NCBI GenBank assembly: GCA_946486375.1
Contig: CAMLTW010000005.1
Span: 124,001-188,000, forward strand
Direction: 5' to 3'
DNA: 64,000 nt
Source: an uncultured Rikenellaceae bacterium
GTDB lineage: Bacteria; Bacteroidota; Bacteroidia; Bacteroidales; Rikenellaceae
Translations under genes and position numbers: made by a program
Shown: positions 33,464 to 42,379 of the stretch, one piece after another
How the letters are laid out: each line of letters starts with the position of its first letter
Numbering within the stretch: position 1 is the stretch's first letter
Notes under the pieces: generated by a model
Told to the model about the DNA's origin: nothing
The model's input: only the letters and a program-made list of their open reading frames with translations
Databases searched by the model: none

Positions 33464-33892
33464 TTACAACTGTCGTTTCAGGTAAATCATATCCACACAG
33501 AGGATGCCGTTATCCAGAATGGGTTCGGGGTAGTTGTCCGTGAAAAAGTTTTTTACCGTATGGGAGTAGTGAAAACCGCATTTTTCATAATACGCCACGC
33601 CTGCCTCAGCCGTTCCTACGGACAGGCATTCGAAGCGCCCCCGGTAATGCTCGCACAACCGATCCAGCAGCATCCGGCCGATCCCCGTCCCCTGCCGGTC
33701 AGGAACCACCGCCAGATTCTTCACCTCCCCCGCAGGATCGACCACCGCCTCCGCTATCGCCCTGCCGTCTTCCAGAACGACGAACAGCTCGCCTCCGGAC
33801 AGGTAACGATTCACAATTTCCTCCGACGGATCGGCCAGCAGCAACAGTTCCCGGTAGTTCCATTTGTTTTCCTCGACCCTGACGATTTCCAT
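33464..33892 (-). CDS. GNAT-family N-acetyltransferase
   Basis: A 142-residue acetyl-CoA-dependent acetyltransferase. Strand 4 and the acetyl-CoA loop read VKNLAVVPDRQGTGIGRMLL (residues about 57-76), with Q/RxxGxG/A as RQGTGIGR. A later helix-strand AGVAYYEKCGFHYSHTVKNFF holds the usual Tyr-x-x-x-Gly-Phe region. The substrate is unknown. Its closest look-alikes are small Bacteroidota/Firmicutes acetyltransferases of unassigned role. Confidence 0.9.
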   Translation of the reverse strand: MEIVRVEENKWNYRELLLLADPSEEIVNRYLSGGELFVVLEDGRAIAEAVVDPAGEVKNLAVVPDRQGTGIGRMLLDRLCEHYRGRFECLSVGTAEAGVAYYEKCGFHYSHTVKNFFTDNYPEPILDNGILCVDMIYLKRQL

Positions 33893-33907
33893 GTCCGTTC
33901 CCGAATT

Positions 33908-33935
33908 AAAAAAGCCGAAGGAAAACGCCTCCGGC
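33908..33935 (-). terminator. Terminator after the PLDc_N peptide gene
   Basis: On the minus strand GCCGGAGG pairs with CCTTCGGC around CGTTTT (one mismatch), followed by TTTTTT. It separates the PLDc_N gene from the GNAT gene. Confidence 0.75.
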
Positions 33936-33946
33936 CCTACATCTTT

Positions 33947-34138
33947 TCATTTCACAAAACGCTTTACCCTTACCGGCGGCCCGAACAGATAGAAGAGAGA
34001 AACTCCTATCCCGGGCAGCAACAGCACCGATACGATCCAGAACACCCGGCTTATCCTCCGGATTTCCAACCGGAGAACCAACCGGATAACCGCCGCATCC
34101 AATAGCGCTATCAACAAACCCACTATCCAAACGATCAT
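33947..34138 (-). CDS. Small PLDc_N-type membrane protein
   Basis: A 63-residue protein with two hydrophobic helices (about residues 2-22 and 31-52). The motif RRISRVFWIVSVLLLPGIGV with LFYLFG just after is the phospholipase-D-nuclease N-terminal domain, normally found ahead of cardiolipin synthase or alone as a short membrane protein. Here it stands alone with its own terminator. The full-length cardiolipin synthase is 6 kb away. Function unknown. Confidence 0.75.
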   Translation of the reverse strand: MIVWIVGLLIALLDAAVIRLVLRLEIRRISRVFWIVSVLLLPGIGVSLFYLFGPPVRVKRFVK

Positions 34139-34210
34139 AATCCGCTTGATTATTATTATGCCTCTATCCGCTCACCGAAGTCGGAAAAAGAATACTCTTC
34201 CAACCTTTCC

Positions 34211-35827
34211 TTACTTGTAAAGGAACCGCTTGATTTTCTGGGTCGGGGTTTTCTCGAACACCTGCACTTGTTCCACCACCAGCGAAATCCGGGAAAACCG
34301 GTTCACCCGGGCATTCACATACTGCATCAACTCGTACTGCAAGCCCCGGACTTTCGCTTCGAGTTCTTCCCGCATGAGGTTGTATTTGCGCTGCAGTTCC
34401 TCCCGGTTGAAATGAACCAGAGCCACCAGCCGCCCTTTCTCCTCCTTCACCAGCGATTCCACCACCAGCGGATGTTCGTTGATGACGTGCTCGATCTCCT
34501 CCGGATAGATGTTTTCGCCGCTGGCTCCCAGGATCATGTTGCCGAGACGTCCCTTGATGAACAGGTAACCGTCCCGGTCAAATACGCCCAGATCCTTCGT
34601 CCGGAACCAACCGTCCGGGGTAAAGGCGTCCGCCGTCGCTTCCGGGTTCTTATAATATCCCTGCATGATATTCTCTCCCCGCGCCACGATTTCCCCTTCC
34701 CCGGTTTCGGGATTCGGACGGTCGATCCGGAGTTCCACGCCCTGCAACACGGGACCCGTCGACTGCGCCCGGACACCGGACGGATTGGAACCCGCCAGCA
34801 GGGGAGCCGTTTCCGTCAGCCCGTAACCGATGGCGTATGGGAACTTCGCTTCGTACAGGAAACGCTCCACTTTCGGATCGAGCTTCGATCCGCCCACTCC
34901 GAAAAAGCGCACCCGGCCTCCGAACATGGCATACAGTTTCTTTCCGGCCAGCCGGTGCAGCACCTTCCGCGCCGGAGCCCACGCATAAAGCTTTTCCCGC
35001 AACCTGCCCTCCGTAAGTTTCGGCAGGATTTTTCCCTTGAAAATCTTCTCGATGATGAGCGGCACGCTCAGCACGATCGTAGGCCGTATCTCCCGGAGAA
35101 TCGGCAACAGCACGGCCGCCGTCGGAGCCTTGTCGATATACACCACCGAAGCCCCCATCATGAACGGCAGCAACATTCCCAGACTGCATTCATACGTATG
35201 CGAAAGGGGCAGCAGCGACAGAAACACATCCGAAGAAGCCACATCCTGGATATTCAGCACCATATTGAGCTGCGCGCACAGATTCCGGTGGCTCAGCATC
35301 ACGCCTTTCGGAGACGAAGTGGTGCCGGAGGTATAGATGATGACCGCCAGCGAATCCCGACCGATTTCCGGAGAAACCCACCGGCGCTCCCGGCACGCTT
35401 CCTTCGAAGCGACGACCGAAAAGTCATCCGCCCCGATCACGACGTTCAGGGCCGCGATCGTCTCCGGCGAAAGTTTGGCGGACTGCTTCTCGCTCACCAC
35501 CATGGCTTTCGCCTCGGAGTGGGCTACGATCTGATTCACCTCCGCCGCCGAAAAATCCGGCAATATCGGCACGATCACCAGTCCCGTCGTTACGGCGGCG
35601 AAATAGGCGGCCGGCCAGTTGGGGGAATTCTGCGCCAGCAGGGCCACCTTATCCCCGGCTTCCAGTCCGTATTCCTTCAACAGTTCCGCCGCTTTTTCCA
35701 CCCTTTCGGCGAATCCGGAGTAGGTCAGCTTCTCCCGACCGTACAAAGAAAAACAGGGCCGCTTCGCATACGCCGAAACGCTCCGCGCATAGAGTTCGGC
35801 CAGCGTATTATAATTGGGGTTAACCAT
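34211..35827 (-). CDS. AMP-binding long-chain acyl-CoA ligase
   Basis: A 538-residue adenylate-forming enzyme that activates fatty acids with ATP and CoA. Motifs are the P-loop-like IIYTSGTTSSPKGVMLSH (about residues 162-180), IGYGLTETAPLLAG, NIMQGYYKNPEAT, GWFRTKDLGVFDRDGYLFIKGR and NIYPEEIEHVI. The final Lys for adenylation lies in TPTQKIKRFLYK. Length is shorter than FadD of E. coli but usual for Bacteroidota acyl-CoA/ACP ligases. The preferred chain length cannot be told. Confidence 0.92.
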   Translation of the reverse strand: MVNPNYNTLAELYARSVSAYAKRPCFSLYGREKLTYSGFAERVEKAAELLKEYGLEAGDKVALLAQNSPNWPAAYFAAVTTGLVIVPILPDFSAAEVNQIVAHSEAKAMVVSEKQSAKLSPETIAALNVVIGADDFSVVASKEACRERRWVSPEIGRDSLAVIIYTSGTTSSPKGVMLSHRNLCAQLNMVLNIQDVASSDVFLSLLPLSHTYECSLGMLLPFMMGASVVYIDKAPTAAVLLPILREIRPTIVLSVPLIIEKIFKGKILPKLTEGRLREKLYAWAPARKVLHRLAGKKLYAMFGGRVRFFGVGGSKLDPKVERFLYEAKFPYAIGYGLTETAPLLAGSNPSGVRAQSTGPVLQGVELRIDRPNPETGEGEIVARGENIMQGYYKNPEATADAFTPDGWFRTKDLGVFDRDGYLFIKGRLGNMILGASGENIYPEEIEHVINEHPLVVESLVKEEKGRLVALVHFNREELQRKYNLMREELEAKVRGLQYELMQYVNARVNRFSRISLVVEQVQVFEKTPTQKIKRFLYK

Positions 35828-35916
35828 GATGTTTCAATACTGAATTTAAAGCATTACAATCACTTGACGGATATATAACGCTTCGCATACCGCTTTATTT
35901 TTTCGCGGGAAAGATA

Positions 35917-37113
35917 TTATTTTTTCTCCGGCTTCACAACAATCCGAAGATTTTCGTAAGCGCGTCCCGTCTTCGCCCGCGCTTCCTCCACCGATTCCGC
36001 ACGCGCCAGCAGCACGCCCATCCGGCGGTGTCCGCGCACTTCGGGCTTTCCGAAAATACGCATCTGGGTATCGGGTTCCTCCAGCACCTTTTCCAGGTTG
36101 CCGAACTCCACCTCGTTCGTATCCCCTTCCACCACCACGGCCCGCGAAGCCGAAGGCCCGTGAAAACGGATGTTCGGCACGGGAAGGCCGAGCACCGCCC
36201 GCACGTGCAGGGCGAACTGGGACAAGTCCTGCGAAATCATCGTCACCATACCCGTATCGTGGGGTCGGGGCGACACCTCGCTGAAAATAACCTCGTCCCC
36301 GCGGACGAAAAGTTCCACGCCGAAAATCCCCCGGCCGCCCAGCGCATCCGTCACCTTCCGGGCGATCTCCTGCGCCCGTCCGATCGCTACCGGACTCATC
36401 GGCTGCGGCTGCCACGACTCCCGGTAGTCTCCGTCCACCTGCCGGTGTCCCACGGGTTCCAGAAAGGAAGTTCCGCCGCAGTGCCGCACCGTCAGCAGGG
36501 TGATTTCATAATCGAAATCCACGAACCCTTCCACGATCACTTTTCCGGCTCCGGCCCTTCCCCCTTCCTGCGCATAGCGCCACGCTTCGTCCACATCCGC
36601 TTCCGTCCGGATCACGCTCTGCCCGTGTCCCGACGAACTCATGACCGGCTTCACCACGCAGGGCGCACCGATTTCCGCCACAGCCCGATCGAACTCCTCC
36701 CGGGTGGATGCAAAACGATACGGAGACGTCGGCAGCCCCAGTTCCTCCGCCGCCAGCCGCCGGATTCCCTCCCGGTTCATCGTCAGCAAAGCGGCGTGAG
36801 CCGTCGGAACCACGTTATACCCTTCCTTTTCCAGTTCCACAAGCGTCGGCGTGGCGATCGCCTCGATTTCGGGAATGATGTAATCGGGTTTTTCCCGCTC
36901 GATGATCTCACGCAAACGGGCGCCGTCGAGCATGGAAAGGACGTAATGCCGGTGGGCCACCTGCATGGCGGGCGCATCCGGATACCGGTCGAGGGCCACC
37001 ACTTCCACCCCGTAACGCTGCAATTCGATCGCCACTTCCTTGCCCAGTTCACCGGAACCGCACAGGAGCGCCTTCTTTCCCGACGGCGAAAAAACGGAAC
37101 CAATTTTTACCAT
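35917..37113 (-). CDS. purT: Formate-dependent phosphoribosylglycinamide formyltransferase
   Basis: A 398-residue ATP-grasp enzyme that makes formyl-GAR from GAR, formate and ATP in purine synthesis, independent of formyl-folate. Seen are [97 protein letters not shown] (in parts) and [13 protein letters not shown], all standard PurT features. It lies 23 bp downstream of the MATE gene stop on the same strand. purC is 6 kb away. Confidence 0.96.
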   Translation of the reverse strand: MVKIGSVFSPSGKKALLCGSGELGKEVAIELQRYGVEVVALDRYPDAPAMQVAHRHYVLSMLDGARLREIIEREKPDYIIPEIEAIATPTLVELEKEGYNVVPTAHAALLTMNREGIRRLAAEELGLPTSPYRFASTREEFDRAVAEIGAPCVVKPVMSSSGHGQSVIRTEADVDEAWRYAQEGGRAGAGKVIVEGFVDFDYEITLLTVRHCGGTSFLEPVGHRQVDGDYRESWQPQPMSPVAIGRAQEIARKVTDALGGRGIFGVELFVRGDEVIFSEVSPRPHDTGMVTMISQDLSQFALHVRAVLGLPVPNIRFHGPSASRAVVVEGDTNEVEFGNLEKVLEEPDTQMRIFGKPEVRGHRRMGVLLARAESVEEARAKTGRAYENLRIVVKPEKK

Positions 37114-37136
37114 AGCTATATCTTGAAATCATTATG

Positions 37137-38519
37137 TCAAACCTCTTTCAATGCCGCTTTCCGGACGGAAGCCTTCGGATAGAAGTACTTCTTCGCACCG
37201 ATCAGGAAAAAGACGGCGATGACGAAAGCCGCCGCGTCGGAAGCGGGCATGGCCGCCCAGACCCCTTCCAGCCCCCACCAGCCGGAAAGCAGGTAGAGCA
37301 ACGGCATCAGGAAAATCACCTGCCGGGTCAGGCTCATGAAAATGGACTGCCCCGCTTTCCCGATGGAAAGGAAAAAGTTGGTCACCACGATCTGAAAGCC
37401 GATCAGCGGAAAAGCCGCGAAGCCGATCCGAAGTCCCGATACCGTGAGCCGGATCAGTTCCTCGTCCGACGTGAAGGCCGCCGCCAGTTGAGCCGGGAAC
37501 AGTTCGCACACGACGAACCCCACGCTCATGAAGATGACGGCCACCCGGATGGTGAGCCGCAGGGTATCCTTCATCCGCTTGATCTTCCCCTCCCCGTAGT
37601 TGTATCCCATAATGGGCTGCATCCCCTGGCACAGTCCCATGACGCACATCACCACCAGAATGCCGTAACTGTTGATGATCCCGTAGGCGCCGATCGCAAG
37701 GTCTCCCCCGTACAACACGAGCCGGTTGTTCATGATCACGTTCACCATGGCAGCAGCGATGTTCATCAGAAACGGCGACAGGCCGATGGAAACGATATTC
37801 CGGATAATCCGTCCTTTCAGGCGGAAAGCCCCCTTCTCGAAATGCACGAAGCTGCTCTTATTGAAAAAATGAGTCATGACGAAAACGGTGCTGACGAACA
37901 TCGAAATCACCGTCGCAATAGCTCCCCCCCGGATTCCCAGTCCCATCCCGAAAATGAAAATCGGATCGAGGATCACGTTCAGCACCACTCCGATCAGGAT
38001 GGTCACCATAGACTTTACAGGGTACCCCGACGCCCGCATCAACCCGCTGAAATTGAAACTCAGGTTGGTGAACACGCTGCCGGGGATCACGATCAGCAGA
38101 TAATCCCGCGCATACGGAATGGTCTGCTCGCTTCCCCCGAAAAAGGCCAGGATCGGATCCAGAAAAATGAGGGCGGGAACGACGAGCGCCGCCGAAAGAA
38201 TGAAGGTCAGGAAAAAAGCGTTTCCCAGGATATTCCGTGCCCACGGCAGGTCTTTCATGCCCAGCACGATCGACATCCGTGCGGAAGCGCCCACCCCGAT
38301 CAGCGTCCCTACGGCCGTAACGAGCGTCATCAGCGGGAAAGTAAGTGCGAGACCCGAAATGGCGATCGCTCCCACTCCCTGACCGATAAACACCCGGTCG
38401 ACGATGTTGTAGAGCGAAACGACGATCATGCTGACAATCGAGGGAATCGAATAATTCAGCAACAGACGGCCTACTTTTTCCGTCCCGAGTTTGGCGGCGT
38501 TCGCATGGAAATCCGGCAT
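37137..38519 (-). CDS. MATE-family efflux transporter
   Basis: A 460-residue, 12-helix Na+ or H+-coupled exporter of the NorM/DinF type. The start of the fold LNYSIPSIVSMIVVSLYNIVD and the conserved IGQGVGAIAISGLALTFPL are clear, and the second half repeats the pattern (GAYGIINSYGILVVMCVMGLCQGMQPIMGYNYGEG in parts). The substrate is unknown; organic cations and antibiotics are typical. ATG 38519 (MPDFHANAAKLG) is chosen over an upstream in-frame ATG at 38591 that overlaps the promoter. Confidence 0.92.
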   Translation of the reverse strand: MPDFHANAAKLGTEKVGRLLLNYSIPSIVSMIVVSLYNIVDRVFIGQGVGAIAISGLALTFPLMTLVTAVGTLIGVGASARMSIVLGMKDLPWARNILGNAFFLTFILSAALVVPALIFLDPILAFFGGSEQTIPYARDYLLIVIPGSVFTNLSFNFSGLMRASGYPVKSMVTILIGVVLNVILDPIFIFGMGLGIRGGAIATVISMFVSTVFVMTHFFNKSSFVHFEKGAFRLKGRIIRNIVSIGLSPFLMNIAAAMVNVIMNNRLVLYGGDLAIGAYGIINSYGILVVMCVMGLCQGMQPIMGYNYGEGKIKRMKDTLRLTIRVAVIFMSVGFVVCELFPAQLAAAFTSDEELIRLTVSGLRIGFAAFPLIGFQIVVTNFFLSIGKAGQSIFMSLTRQVIFLMPLLYLLSGWWGLEGVWAAMPASDAAAFVIAVFFLIGAKKYFYPKASVRKAALKEV

Positions 38520-38588
38520 ATGAATCCTCCTGTTCTTCTTGGGATTTGAAAAGCGGAACGAAAGACGGGCTTTCTCCGTTCCCCGGCG

Positions 38589-38596
38589 CAAAGATA
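38589..38596 (-). promoter_or_regulatory. Promoter -7 element of the MATE gene
   Basis: Reads TATCTTTG on the minus strand, 69 bp upstream of the ATG at 38519. It also supports that ATG rather than the one at 38591. Confidence 0.65.
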
Positions 38597-38670
38597 GCCT
38601 AAAAACCGGAAACCGCCGCCGGAAGAGACGAATTCGACAGGCTTCCGAACGATTTTCGCCGGAAGAACCT

Positions 38671-38678
38671 TATCTTTA
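38671..38678 (+). promoter_or_regulatory. Promoter -7 element of the deacylase gene
   Basis: TATCTTTA, one base off TAnnTTTG, 20 bp before the ATG at 38698. Confidence 0.5.
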
Positions 38679-38697
38679 GCGGCGCAAAAAAACGACC

Positions 38698-39189
38698 ATG
38701 AACCGGAAAGAAACCGTACTGACTTACCTCGATGCCCTCGGAATCCGATACGACCATTACGACCATCCCGAAGCCCCGACCATCGACATCGCCCGGCAAT
38801 ACTGGAAGCCGGACGGTTCCGTCCACTGCAAGAACCTCTTTTTCCGCAACCACAAAGGCAACCGGCACTACCTGGTCGTTTTCGACGGCAACCGGAACCT
38901 GGCTATCCACGACCTGGAGCACCGGCTCCGGCAGGGGAAACTCTCCTTCGCTTCGGAACAGCGGATGGAGCGGTACCTCGGTCTGCGCCCCGGCTCGGTT
39001 TCCCCGTTCGGGCTGATCAACGACACGGACAATCACGTCCACCTCTTTCTGGACAAAAATCTGGAACAGGCTCCGACGCTGAGCTTCCATCCCAACGACA
39101 ACACCTGCACCGTGGTAATTTCGCAGGAAGGTTTCCGCCGTTACCTCGACGCCTGCGGCAATTCGTACGAATTTCTGGAACTTTACTGA
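38698..39189 (+). CDS. YbaK/ProX-type prolyl-tRNA editing protein
   Basis: A 163-residue stand-alone relative of the prolyl-tRNA synthetase editing domain. Hallmarks are HCKNLFFRNHKGNRHYLVV (residues 42-60, with the Lys of the active-site KNLFL-type motif), the SFASEQRMERYLGLRPGSVSPFGL helix-turn (in parts) and VHLFLDKNL. It should clear mischarged Ala-tRNA(Pro), as ProXp-ala does. It stands alone between its own promoter and terminator. Confidence 0.9.
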   Translation: MNRKETVLTYLDALGIRYDHYDHPEAPTIDIARQYWKPDGSVHCKNLFFRNHKGNRHYLVVFDGNRNLAIHDLEHRLRQGKLSFASEQRMERYLGLRPGSVSPFGLINDTDNHVHLFLDKNLEQAPTLSFHPNDNTCTVVISQEGFRRYLDACGNSYEFLELY

Positions 39190-39213
39190 CTCCTACGCAC
39201 GGGCCGGAAAAAA

Positions 39214-39260
39214 GGGAAGGAGCCCGTTTTCAGCACGAGCCCCTTCCCCGATTTCTTTTT
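39214..39260 (+). terminator. Terminator after the YbaK-type gene
   Basis: GGGAAGG (39214-39220) pairs with CCTTCCC (39242-39248), followed by a T-rich run (39252-39260). Confidence 0.7.
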
Positions 39261-39315
39261 CCCCGAAACCGTTTCCGGCAAGCACCGGAATCGCCGGTTT
39301 CCCGCAGGAAGCCTG

Positions 39316-39789
39316 TCAGATGGAAATTTCGAGGATTTCGAACTGCATCTTTCCGGAGGGAACGGTTACGTCCACGACGTCTCCCTGTTTTTTCCCCAGC
39401 AGCGCTTTGGCGATCGGAGTGCCGATGGAAAGTTTCCCTTCCTTCAGATTCGCTTCGTTTTCGGATACGAGGGTATATTCGAAAACCTTGGCGGTCGCCG
39501 TATTCTTGATCTTCACTTTATTGAGTATCTGCACCGTACCCGTATCGATCCGGGATTCGTCGATGATCCGGGCGTTGGCCAGCGTATCTTCCAGCTTGGC
39601 TATCTTCATTTCCAGCAGCCCCTGCGCCTCCTTGGCCGCATCGTATTCCGCGTTTTCCGACAGGTCGCCCTTGTCCCGGGCCTCGGCGATTTGTGCCGAA
39701 ATGGCGGGTCTTTCCACCCCCCTCAGGTGCTCGAGCTCGGCTTTGATTTTTTGCAGACCGCTCTCCGTCAAATAGATAACTTTTGCCAT
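39316..39789 (-). CDS. greA: Transcription elongation factor GreA
   Basis: A 157-residue factor that stimulates cleavage of backtracked RNA in RNA polymerase. The N-terminal coiled coil contains LTESGLQKIKAELEHL and the tip DLSENAEYDAAKEAQG with the two acidic residues. The C-terminal FKBP-like domain reads YTLVSENEANLKEGKLSIG and PIAKALLGKKQGDVVDVTVP. Length and motifs are complete. Its promoter lies 80 bp upstream. Confidence 0.97.
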   Translation of the reverse strand: MAKVIYLTESGLQKIKAELEHLRGVERPAISAQIAEARDKGDLSENAEYDAAKEAQGLLEMKIAKLEDTLANARIIDESRIDTGTVQILNKVKIKNTATAKVFEYTLVSENEANLKEGKLSIGTPIAKALLGKKQGDVVDVTVPSGKMQFEILEISI

Positions 39790-39869
39790 AATATAAGTAA
39801 ACCTTTATTCAAGCATAAATAATAAAGAATTCCGATTCATCGCTGAATCAGAACCCTTGACATTTGAAG

Positions 39870-39877
39870 CAAAGATA
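39870..39877 (-). promoter_or_regulatory. greA promoter -7 element
   Basis: Reads TATCTTTG on the minus strand, 80 bp upstream of the greA ATG. Confidence 0.6.
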
Positions 39878-40148
39878 GGGATATTTTCGAAAAAGCCAAA
39901 AAATCCGTCCCCTTTCCATTGAAGCGGGAATCCCGTCCGTACCCGAACCTCAGGTCATCCGCTTTCCGCCTTCGCGAAGCCGAAAGTCGTCGCCCGGAAA
40001 CCGGTACCGGTTCCAGCCGTTTCCCGCCTTTTCGGGGGAGGCGAACGAAGCGGAAACGGTGGTCCCGTCTCTCATGGCATGAAATGTGAACCCTGTCCCC
40101 CGAACCGGTTACCGCACGCCGCCATGCTTGAAATCAGGAATAATTGTT

Positions 40149-40156
40149 TAATTTTG
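40149..40156 (+). promoter_or_regulatory. cls promoter -7 element
   Basis: TAATTTTG fits TAnnTTTG, 18 bp before the cls ATG at 40175. Confidence 0.5.
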
Positions 40157-40174
40157 TAAAGTGAATACTGACCC

Positions 40175-41662
40175 ATGATCTTCGCCGCGACACATATCTC
40201 CCTGCTGGCTCTGCGGACAGCCGATATCAAGATGCTGATCGTCGTGTGCTACATCATCTTCGTGATCATCAACATCTTCCTCATCATTCACGACAAGCGC
40301 GACCCGGTCAAGGCCCTGGCCTGGATCACGGTCATCGCCCTGCTGCCGGTGGCGGGATTCGTCCTCTACATCATGTTCGGGCGCAATCACCGGAAGGAAA
40401 AACTGTTCAGCCGCAAGGAAATGAAAGACATGGAACTGCTGCTGGAAACCCTCAGCGCCCGCCAGATTTACGAGCTGAACAACCGTCTCTTTCAGCAACG
40501 GCGCGAAATCATCCAGAACAAAGACATCATCACCCTGCTGCTGAACAGCAACAAATCCCTGCTGACGGCCCGCAACCGGGTAAAAATCCTCCACAACGGC
40601 ACGGAAACCTTCGCGGCCATTAAACGAGCCCTGCTCAACGCCCGTTCTTCCATCCACATGGAGTATTACATTTTCGAAAAGGACAAACTGGGGCGCGAAA
40701 TCGCCGCCATCCTGATGGAAAAGGCGCAGGCGGGAGTCGAAGTACGGCTCATCTACGACGACGTGGGGAGCTGGGGCCTCGGCACCTCCTTCATCCGGCA
40801 GCTGCGCAAGGCCGGGGTGCGGGTGGAATGCTTCATGCCGGTGGTCTTCCCGTGGCTCACCAGCAAGATCAACTACCGGAACCACCGGAAAATCATCGTG
40901 GTGGACGGAACGGTGGGCTTCACCGGCGGCATCAACATCGCCCGGCGCTACATCACGGGGAACAAAAACGGCATCTGGCGGGACACCCATCTGATGCTGG
41001 AAGGGGAAGCGGTCGGATCGCTGCAAATCACGTTCTTCACGGACTGGTATTTCGTCAGCGGGGAGCGGCTCCGCAATCCGGACAAGTACGTACCTCCTAC
41101 CGATGTGGACATCGAAACTCCGGTGCAGATCGTCACCTCCGGCCCCGACTCCGACTGGGCCTCCATCATGCAGGCCTTTTTCGCAGCCATCACCAAGGCG
41201 AAAGACCACATCTACATTTCCACGCCCTACTTCCTGCCCAACGAAGCGATTCTGACCGCAATCAAGGTGGCTTCGCTGAGCGGCATCGACGTGCGGATTC
41301 TGATCCCCCACCGGCCCGATTCCAAAATCGTCCACTGGGCGACCCGGTCGTATATCGCGGAACTGCTCGACGCCAAGGTGAAAATCTACCTGTATAAGCC
41401 GGGATTCAACCATTCCAAGCTCATCATGATCGACGGGATTTTCAGCTCGGTCGGCACCGCCAACATGGACATCCGAAGTTTCGAGGACAACTTCGAAATC
41501 ACCGCCATCCTGTACGACCGGAACATCACGGCCCAGCTGGAGGAATCGTTCCGGGAAGACCTGCGCCACAGCGACTACATCTCCAAGGAAGAATGGGACA
41601 AGCGACCCTGGGTCTGGAGCGTCACCGAGTCCTTTGCGCGCCTGTTCAGCCCCCTGCTTTGA
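40175..41662 (+). CDS. cls: Cardiolipin synthase
   Basis: A 495-residue membrane enzyme of the phospholipase D superfamily that joins two phosphatidylglycerols into cardiolipin. Two N-terminal helices (about 1-30 and 44-68, the PLDc_N region) precede two HKD motifs: NHRKIIVVDGTVGFTGG near residue 235 and NHSKLIMIDGIFSSVGTANMD near 415 (first 20 residues given). Both motifs are complete, so it should be active. It has its own promoter element. Confidence 0.95.
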   Translation: MIFAATHISLLALRTADIKMLIVVCYIIFVIINIFLIIHDKRDPVKALAWITVIALLPVAGFVLYIMFGRNHRKEKLFSRKEMKDMELLLETLSARQIYELNNRLFQQRREIIQNKDIITLLLNSNKSLLTARNRVKILHNGTETFAAIKRALLNARSSIHMEYYIFEKDKLGREIAAILMEKAQAGVEVRLIYDDVGSWGLGTSFIRQLRKAGVRVECFMPVVFPWLTSKINYRNHRKIIVVDGTVGFTGGINIARRYITGNKNGIWRDTHLMLEGEAVGSLQITFFTDWYFVSGERLRNPDKYVPPTDVDIETPVQIVTSGPDSDWASIMQAFFAAITKAKDHIYISTPYFLPNEAILTAIKVASLSGIDVRILIPHRPDSKIVHWATRSYIAELLDAKVKIYLYKPGFNHSKLIMIDGIFSSVGTANMDIRSFEDNFEITAILYDRNITAQLEESFREDLRHSDYISKEEWDKRPWVWSVTESFARLFSPLL

Positions 41663-41744
41663 GGGGCGCCTTCCCTATCGGAACGCAATGCCCTTTTCCC
41701 GGCAAAAACTCGTTCCGGGCGACAGGAGCCATCTATTTTTTATT

Positions 41745-41752
41745 TACCTTTG
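41745..41752 (+). promoter_or_regulatory. Promoter -7 element of the porin-like gene
   Basis: TACCTTTG, 28 bp before the ATG at 41780. Confidence 0.65.
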
Positions 41753-41779
41753 GGGCACAATCACCAAACGAAAAAAGTC

Positions 41780-42361
41780 ATGAAAAAGACCATCGTTCTT
41801 ATCATATCGCTTTTATTTGCAGGGACACTGGCCGCCCAGCCGTTGCAGTTCGGCGTCAAGGCGGGCCTCACCATGCTTTCCACCGACGTACGAAGCTGGA
41901 ACGACGCGCGGGAAAAACTGAAGGCCAACGACGTGGGATTCACCGCCGGAATCATGGCACGGCTCAACCTGCCGGTACCGGGCCTGTACGTGCAGCCGGA
42001 ACTCATCTGGAACAACGCCCGCTACAAAATCACCGACAGCGAGGGCAAAAAGACCAAAGAAGCCTACAACAACCTCGAACTCCCCGTGCTGGTCGGTTTC
42101 AAACTGCTTTTTTTCCGGGCCAACGTGGGGCCGGTCTTCAACCTGAAAACCTTTGAAAAGGGAAGCAACAATTACGACATACACCGGCCCGACATCGGCT
42201 ATCAGGCGGGATTCGGGGTCACGCTCCGGAAATTCGAAGTCGATTTCCGCTATCACGGCTATTTCGGAAAGAGCACCAAAGGATTTTCGGCAGAACATTT
42301 GAATGACAAGATCAAAGTGAAAAACAGCTACCTGAGTCTGACGCTGGGATTTTTACTTTAG
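41780..42361 (+). CDS. Outer-membrane beta-barrel protein (small porin family)
   Basis: A 193-residue protein with signal peptide MKKTIVLIISLLFAGTLAAQ, cut after AAQ. The mature part alternates short beta-strands (LQFGVKAGLTMLS, VGFTAGIMARLNLP, GLYVQPELIWNNARYKI, LELPVLVGFKLLF, RANVGPVFNL) and ends in SYLSLTLGFLL with a hydrophobic terminal strand, as expected for an eight-stranded barrel of the porin/OmpA-like type in Bacteroidota. Its physiological role is unknown. ATG 41780 is favoured by the signal peptide. Confidence 0.9.
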   Translation: MKKTIVLIISLLFAGTLAAQPLQFGVKAGLTMLSTDVRSWNDAREKLKANDVGFTAGIMARLNLPVPGLYVQPELIWNNARYKITDSEGKKTKEAYNNLELPVLVGFKLLFFRANVGPVFNLKTFEKGSNNYDIHRPDIGYQAGFGVTLRKFEVDFRYHGYFGKSTKGFSAEHLNDKIKVKNSYLSLTLGFLL

Positions 42362-42379
42362 GAATCAACAGGAAAATGA

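Larger units (their letters stand above)
39790..40174. other. greA-cls intergenic region
   Basis: 385 bp with the greA leader and promoter on the minus strand and a cls promoter element on the plus strand. Between them a short leftward frame of about 50 codons (near 40115-39953) lacks a start signal and family match. I see no RNA gene. Confidence 0.5.
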